Program-made: the position numbers and the translations under genes
Shown here: positions 7,876-13,339 of the stretch, piece after piece
How the letters are laid out: every line of letters begins with the position of its first letter
Position numbering within the stretch: position 1 is the stretch's first letter
Assembly (NCBI GenBank): GCA_019400425.1
Contig: JAFREE010000314.1
Span: forward strand, 1 to 13,339
Origin: Hymenochaete sp. R1
Lineage: Eukaryota > Basidiomycota > Agaricomycetes > Hymenochaetales > Hymenochaetaceae
Direction: 5' to 3'
Length of the DNA stretch: 13,339 bases
The notes under the pieces: generated by a model
The model's input: the letters and a program-made list of their open reading frames with translations, nothing else
Database searches by the model: none
Told to the model about the DNA's origin: nothing

Positions 7876-8204
7876 CGTTGCCATGACTTTCCCGCTTCGT
7901 TGCCGAAGTGTCTCCTTCTAACGTCGACGCTCGATGTCCGCGTCACGCTCGTGTGTGTGTGTGGGGGGGGGGGGGGGGGCTCATTGGAATTCGAGACGGA
8001 AGGTTCTGTCACGCCTTCCCATTTACCAAGTCGGACTTCTCTATGCCGCCTTTGACGTCGCTTGCTTAAGGGAACTTGTCGACCTTCCTCCGTTAACCAG
8101 GGCAACGATGGAGGTATATCATGGGTGCACAAATTCATGTGCATCATGATACCTGTCTCGTTTGTTTTTATCGCCAATAGCAGCTCACCCAGATATCTAC
8201 GCCC
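7876..8204. other. Gap between open frames with a (GT)6-G17 tract
   Basis: I see no continuous coding frame here. (GT)6 at 7951-7962 runs directly into 17 G at 7963-7979. Such tracts often slip in replication and sequencing, so any frame crossing it is unreliable. A 71-codon frame at 7934-8149 reads through the G tract and has no recognisable content. The region could hold the 5' untranslated part or an early intron of the downstream gene. Confidence 0.4.
7951..7979 (+). repeat. (GT)6-G17 compound simple repeat
   Basis: Six GT units are followed by 17 consecutive G. The G run can form a quadruplex and is prone to length error. It lies between the first possible exon and the long open frame of the orphan gene. 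Confidence 0.95.
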
Positions 8205-10179
8205 ATGTCTTCATCGGCGTGCTTCCCAGGTCCATCTCCATCTACGTCCTCGTCTCCTTCGCCTATGTCAGGCTCGACTCTCAACACCGCGGATGATGGT
8301 CCCTTGTCTCCTTTTCTGTACACCAGCCATGAACCTTCAAAGGATGGCTCAAGGTTCTTCGTCGGCCACTCGTTTTCTCGTCCTCGAGAGCTCCCTGAAA
8401 TCGAAGTTGTCCCCGGATATCCTCTCGCCCATCCCCCACTTTATGGCTTGGGTCATCCGGGTCCTACCAGACATTCTCAAAAAAATGGCTTCTTCAATGA
8501 CGCGACTCGACACCCCTCCTCATCTCAGAGTCTGGAAGAAAATGGATACATCAGGGTCCCATCTCGAACAATGGTGTTCGCTCGAAACGTAAGGAGGAGG
8601 GAGACAGACGTGTACGGCCAACCAATAAGGGATCTCGATGCTATGCCATTGCTCAAAGCAATGAGGTTCAACGTGGTTTGTGTAACCCTTGTGCTAACGT
8701 GGCGTGTGGCGAGTCAGATTACGATGCGGCCTTGCTCATTCGTAAGGAATGTTCACGAGTACGTTTTGTACCCCAATTTTATACTTCATCCTAAGCTGAC
8801 AAACTCTGTTTTCAAGCTCACAAGTGATCTGTCCTGTGATACTTTCCAGTTTGTCCCACAATATCACAGAAACTTGCTTAGCAGGGTAGCTGAGGTTCTC
8901 AACCTCCCTCGAATTGGCTGCGAGCACAATGAGGGGATGTTCTCCCATTGCCAGGTTAATATATCAGGAGTTTGCGTTGATGGCAGGAGTACCCTTGCAG
9001 ATGATTTGGATGCCGTGGGTGAGGGCCACAGTGATGACGGAGACTGTCCTCGCAGTCTCACTAGTCTGGTGCAATTCGGAGATCTGGAAGGTTCAGACGA
9101 GGGTGACGTTTGTTTGACACAATTGGGCCTATGCGCGAAACTTGTGTTCGCCGTGCCAGTTCTTTTTTGTTCTCTTTACGAACACTCGTCTACTGCGCCT
9201 TCGCCTCCAACATCACTTACAGCCGTGCAGTTATGGCGCGTCCGAGCTATAGCTGTGTGGTATCCCAGCAAAGCTTCTATGAATCGTGAGCTGGCAAACA
9301 GTCTAGGTTACATGAATGAGCGGTGTCAGGTAAATGTCGACATACGTTATCTGGATCATCCCGACATCATTCGATCTCTTCGGACTCGTCCCAACTTCCT
9401 CCGTGACAGTTTCGCCATTATGACTACCAAAGACGCCTCCTCATTCGTTGCCCGCGAAGACTTGATTCTCGCCCAAATCTTGTGCTCGCAAGAACGACAT
9501 CTTAGCCTTGGCGTCGATGCGGGACGTTTGGTGTCAGCCTTCTTTTTTTCACCCGAAGCCGAAATTGATCCAAGGCTTCGGTCCTTGGATAGGGTGTACT
9601 GCGAACCATGGGCAGTTGCACCCGGGCAAAGTGCACAGGTCGACGCTGTGCGTCAACTTGCTCTGGACGAGGCTCACACGTATGAAGAATCTGTTGCTCA
9701 CGTCATACCCAGTCAGACAACTTCAAGACTTGCTGAGGAACTCCACGGGTCCAACCCAATGTGCGACATCGTCCGTAAGCGCGGAGAGAAACGAAAGGCA
9801 GATTTTGGTATGTCATTTCATGCGTACTACCTCTTATGTGCTCACTCGCTGTTCAGCGTGTCGATCTGGCTCTGGAAGATCGAGAGGATCGTATGGCGAA
9901 CGAGGCCTTCATGCCAGGAAAAAACTTCGAAAAGCGTCGGTGGAGTATGCTTTGTCGCATCGTGGTGAAGACGCGTTTCATCCTCTTCAGTTCCATTCTG
10001 CATCAAGAGACGCTTCCTTCCTTGGCCACTCCTCCTTAGAACGGCTGTCGACCCAACTCTACAATTCTACAAATCAAGGTCATTCCGTGGGGACCTTCGC
10101 AGCTGCCGTGGCTTGTCTCCGAGTTCTGAGCCCGGCACACGACACTGAACTAGCTGAGCTATGTTCTGCAAGTCGATAA
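8205..10179 (+). CDS. Orphan protein, N-terminal part (two exons)
   Basis: I do not recognise this protein. The first exon runs from ATG 8205 to 9807, within an open frame of 587 codons, far longer than chance allows. The first ~130 residues are Ser/Pro-rich and likely disordered. An acidic stretch (DDLDAVGEGHSDDGD) lies near residue 275. A folded-looking region follows (RYLDHPDIIRSLRTRPNFLRD; DAVRQLALDEAHTYEESVAHV), then a basic segment (VRKRGEKRKADF). A 49-nt intron, 9808-9856 (GTATGT donor, TTCAG acceptor, GCTCAC branch-like site), joins in frame to 9857-10179. Just after it another frame (9857-10039, LALEDREDRMANEAFMPG) looks at least as protein-like, so a frame change near 9960 is possible. 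The exon ends at TAA 10177, yet the same frame continues downstream. No signal peptide or membrane segment is evident. It starts about 680 bp beyond the MITE. Confidence 0.6.
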
Positions 10180-11064
10180 GCACGCGCGCGAGTCATGCTT
10201 GGTCGCTGGTTGAGTTGGCACTGGTTTTTAGACATTGTCTCGTCAACCCTTGATGAATGGAAATCGGATGTCGTTAATGACCGTTATTCAGTCCCATCGC
10301 CCAACGATCATTGGGATCATAGAGTACCGCTTTCCGTACGAGCACTGTTGATTGTTCGGCAGTATTGTTTACACCCCGGACGGTCGCCTGTGAATGTCTC
10401 AGCCCGATCAGTGGTGTGCTGCGACGATGGCATGGAAGGGCTCGACTTCACTGATGACAGGCTGACCGTCAATCTACGACACCTGTGCACGAAAAATGGC
10501 TCCACGATAGCCGAAGGATTCGATTTCTGGAAGGAACGATGCTTCACAATAATGGCTTCATGGATGGGGCTGAACCATGCCATGGGCTCCAGACATAAAG
10601 TGTCCTGGCATACGTGACTTGCACGCGGTCGAGTTGTGCAATTTATCCGTTTACTCCGGCTTCCAGGCCTTCTTCTCGATTCTGCCATATGGGAGTCTTT
10701 CGTTTCGCCCGTACCCATTGCGTTCGTTAGCCATGGTGCAGCTTCCCATTCGTATCTAGTCGACAGACTTGAAGACATCCTCTCTACCGTTCCGCGAGTC
10801 CGATTGATCATAATTACCAAGGGCATCGTGCTCTGTCAAGAGTTCCCTACATTTGACTTGCTCATCAGTAAACCGGACATTCAGTCTTCACAACTCTCCC
10901 TCATGTCCCTCGGAAGGCCGACAGTGGAAGTTCGCCACCCGCCTGAACCCCCCCTTCCCCGCGTTTTCTACTTTGACTTCCAAGCCTTTACCTACTCAAA
11001 TCGCCTTGTTCTTGCGGCAGGCGCATTCATCGATTTGCACCCCGCGGAACTCCTTACTTTCTGA
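10180..11064 (+). CDS. Orphan protein, middle part, interrupted by in-frame TGA
   Basis: This is the same reading frame as the previous exon, continuing past TAA 10177-10179 and past a TGA at 10615-10617 to a TGA at 11062. The translation keeps a protein-like composition: LDEWKSDVVNDRYSVPSPND, RSVVCCDDGMEGLDFTDDRL, then after the TGA a hydrophobic block (VVQFIRLLRLPGLLLDSAIW), LEDILSTVPRVRLIIITKGI and VFYFDFQAFTYSNRLVLAAG. A 69-nt intron at 10163-10231 (TTTTTAG acceptor, weak GTTCTG donor) would remove the TAA without changing frame. No clean intron removes the 10615 TGA. I recognise no family. It is probably one gene with the 8205 exon; whether these are introns or nonsense mutations is open. 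Confidence 0.45.
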
Positions 11065-12382
11065 CTGGATCGAACAAGATCCAGGTCTGCGCTGTCCTTT
11101 TCGACAGCAGACTGAAGAACGCAAATTACTTCGTGAAGGAATACAACAAACTGGCGATCCCTTCGAAATGATTTTTGACCTTCTCATCTATCGGGGAATC
11201 CTCTTTAATTCGGACTACATGGCATACGGATTTCGAGGAGAGAGCCCTCGAGTGCATTTTCCGACTTCGGCATCTTTTTTTAGCTGAGGCTGCTCGGGTC
11301 GGAGGTCAGTCGTCAGCATCAAACATGACTAGACTTACTATGTTAAAATCCAGAGCTTATGGAAGTCGGTGTCGGTCCCGCTCGATGTCAAATGTGGTCG
11401 ACTATGAGAGGGTTTGTGCAGTTGATGGGTGGAGGGCTTTCATTGCTAATCCCTCATTGCACGCCGCTTCTTGCCTGCAAAAAAAACCAGGCAACAAAAT
11501 AAAGCGCCGAAATGGACCTCGCACCGTGTTCGAGAATGCCGTGTTGTACTTCAACTCCTTTGCCGGTATTGGCCCACATCAGTCTTTACTCATTGCCGAG
11601 GATGCAGTGTACGCAGGCGCAGGTCTGCTCAGCACGCAATCACCTCAAGACTTTGCACTAGTTTTAATTAATCTGGGGACTAAATATGGACTCGTCCAGT
11701 TTCTGGCGGAGTGCGGTATGGTGAATCTCTCTTCAGACACGTTCGTGGCCCTATATGATGACACTCGTCGAGAATTGGGCTGCGATGCTGGATTAATTCC
11801 AGATATCTTCCACTTCGCACATGCCATTGGCTCATACGCACGTCTGCTGGATCATCATTGTGTCGCCAAGACCTTGCTGGAGCATCTGTAGGTGCCGGAC
11901 CTGTAGCTGGTGAGAGAATTGATTACCCATAACCTATTCATCCTCAGTTCGCTCAAATCAGTCAAGTTAAGAAATACGCACTGGACTGTTTCGTCACCCT
12001 TTCTCCAGCTCTGGTACGTTCAGAGCCGTCCTGTACGTCGAAGGCATCCGATACAGGATGCACGACGTGGAGACTGAGTCAGGCAGGTCGCGCTCCTTGT
12101 CGCGCCACAGTGGGAGTTCTTACCGCATTTCGTCGTTTACACCATATTGCGACTGTCCCTCACAGGTTAGAGGTCAACACCACCAAGCCGCGCATTTACG
12201 CTAACCTTCTGCATCGACCAGACCAATTCGCGCATTCGAAAATGAACGAGATCAATGTCGGGACTGATGACCTCTCATGGACGATGAAGAGCGAAATCCG
12301 GTTGTGTAGACGCGCAGTCCTGGTGAAAATCCATAAGCCTGGACAGGGGCTAACGCAACAAAGAACACATACAGTTCATTGA
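11065..12382 (+). CDS. Orphan protein, C-terminal part, with two frame changes and one intron
   Basis: The coding signal moves to the next frame near 11050-11065 (SDWIEQDPGLRCPFRQQTEE to YRGILFNSDYMAYGFRGE), then again at 11215-11250 (ERALECIFRLRHLFLAEAAR onward). Each move is +1, as single-base indels would cause. The last frame is open to 11887 and includes FAGIGPHQSLLIAEDAVYAG and LVLINLGTKYGLVQFLAECG. Splicing 11888-11961 (74 nt, GTAGGT donor, AAATCAG acceptor) removes the TAG at 11889 and joins LLEHL to QVKKYALDCFVTLSPAL, open to TGA at 12380-12382. I recognise no domain. The intron looks genuine; the two frame moves have no good splice sites and suggest decay or sequence errors. Confidence 0.45.
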
Positions 12383-12715
12383 ATCAACTTGTTGAAACGC
12401 CTTGGATTAAAGACCGCTTTTCCAACAGTGACGGCATGCCATATACACTGTGGAAGACATACTGCAGCTGAGACCATCGACCGACGGCCTCAAACAGACC
12501 TGCATTTGTGAGTCTTATCGGTTGACGTGTCATTGGCGCGCATGACAATCGGTCACCGCCCGCGTTTCCGACGTCTCTGCGCCATTTCCAGGTGCTGCAG
12601 TGGCGTTGGTTGGATGTTCCAGCGAAACAATGTCCGTAGAGTCATAATTAGGCAACGAGTCAATGAGCAAATGAGGCGATGAAGGTGATTTCTGTGGTGC
12701 AAGGGATCGACGGGC
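12383..12715. other. Intergenic, presumed promoter region of the ubiquitin-like gene
   Basis: No gene is supported. A short stem-loop (TGTCAT/ATGACA around TGGCGCGC) lies at 12528-12547. I see no clear TATA box or CT-rich block before the ATG at 12716. An in-frame TGA stands a short way upstream of that ATG. Confidence 0.5.
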
Positions 12716-13184
12716 ATGACTCGACGGTCGGTGTGCAGCGCATACAGTGACCGTCGAGTAAAACTGCAGGTGAGTTTATCAGATTAAAAATAAGGTACAT
12801 TATCTCACCGGAATTCACTCTTTGTTGAAGAAAGGGAGTGCTGAACAAGAAGCGCAAGAAACTCAGCAAGAAGAAAGTAAAACCAGTAAGTGGTTGGCGC
12901 TCGGCGCCATTGTGCAGAATGTCACGAAATGGCACGAAACAGAAGAACACATGCACATTCCCGTGCGAACGCTGTTGGGGAAGACCATCACGCTTGAAGT
13001 CGAGGTCGATGATACGGTCGACAATGTCAAGAATAAAATTCAGGACAAGGAAGGCATCCCACCTGATCAGCAACGTTTAGCTTTCGCTGGTCAGCTACCT
13101 GAATGCGGTCGAACGCTTCAGGACTACAACATTCGGGACGGGTCGGTCGTCGTGCTGTTCCTCCGTCTGCGCGGTAACTTGTGA
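12716..13184 (+). CDS. N-terminally extended, divergent ubiquitin-like protein lacking the C-terminal Gly-Gly
   Basis: Exon 1 is 12716-12769 (18 codons) and exon 2 is 12831-13184, joined across a 61-nt intron with a GTGAGT donor and TTGAAG acceptor; an in-frame TGA upstream supports the start. The product has 135 residues. Residues 1-58 are Gln/Glu/Lys-rich with no known domain, and 59-135 are a ubiquitin fold matching about 54 of 76 positions of fungal ubiquitin in my by-eye alignment, with no gaps. In ubiquitin numbering K11, K27, K29, K33, R42, L8 and R72 are kept. K6 is Arg, K48 is Gln, K63 is Asp, I44 is Ala and V70 is Phe, and the end is RLRGNL instead of RLRGG. Without Gly-Gly it should not be activated by E1 or attached to targets, so it may act as a binding module, or be a decaying ubiquitin copy. 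A second, optional intron at 12886-12942 (57 nt, GTAAGT, in frame) would shorten the extension. Confidence 0.85.
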
Positions 13185-13339
13185 GGTGGAGAAGGTAGAG
13201 ATGAAAGTGAAGCCGAAGCCAAAGAGGAAATGTGAGGGAGAATGTATATGTAACGGGTCTCTTGTGTGTCTTGCATATGTCGCGTCGAATCCATTTGGTG
13301 TTGGTTTGGAGCATTGAGGGTTGGATTTTTTAAGAAAGC

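Noticed and set aside
7791..8177. 128-codon minus-strand frame
   Set aside because: It crosses the C17/(AC)6 tract and gives a proline and His/Thr run from simple sequence. No domain.
10317..10826. 169-codon minus-strand frame
   Set aside because: It lies opposite the orphan gene's better plus-strand frame and has the Arg/Ser-rich look of an antisense shadow.
12660..13073. 137-codon minus-strand frame
   Set aside because: It is the antisense of the ubiquitin-like gene, whose family match is unambiguous.
1051..13184. A joint ubiquitin pathway unit formed by the RING gene and the ubiquitin-like gene
   Set aside because: They are at opposite ends of the window, on opposite strands, with transposon DNA between them. 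Nothing in the sequence links them.

Overview
The window looks like nuclear DNA from a basidiomycete fungus, most likely an agaricomycete. The evidence is short spliceosomal introns (41-83 nt, GTRNGT-like donors, CAG/TAG acceptors), a Plavaka-type (CACTA-related) transposase, which I know mainly from basidiomycetes, and a coiled-coil plus RING protein with a very long loop inside the RING. There are no rRNA, tRNA or prokaryotic signals.

Layout. 1-1050: no supported gene; it holds a pyrimidine-rich tract that could be a core promoter. About 1051-1818 (minus): C-terminal part of a RING-type protein read across three exons; its 5' end is not resolved. 1819-3491: mostly non-coding, with short repeats and a palindrome. 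3492-6489 (minus): a decayed Plavaka transposase gene with three introns, one in-frame TAG and at least two further reading-frame disruptions. 6599-7522: a 924-bp non-autonomous DNA transposon (MITE-like) with perfect 18-bp terminal inverted repeats, a perfect 8-bp target duplication and an internal array of 21-bp repeats. 7651-12382 (plus): an orphan gene I cannot name. It has a 587-codon open frame and at least two believable introns, then in-frame stops and two frame changes, so it is either badly intron-fragmented or decaying. 12383-12715: nothing convincing. 12716-13184 (plus): a two-exon gene for an N-terminally extended, divergent ubiquitin that lacks the terminal Gly-Gly.

Functional picture. 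Most of the window is accessory, transposon-rich DNA. The MITE sits between the divergent start regions of the Plavaka relic and the orphan gene. Its 8-bp target duplication argues that a different transposase (hAT, KDZ/Zisupton, P or Merlin type) moved it, not the neighbouring Plavaka. The two intact-looking host-type genes are both linked to ubiquitin (a RING protein and a ubiquitin-fold protein), but they lie about 11 kb apart and nothing in the sequence connects them. The best candidates for something new are the ubiquitin variant, the MITE with its roughly 43-bp-periodic repeat array, and the orphan gene.
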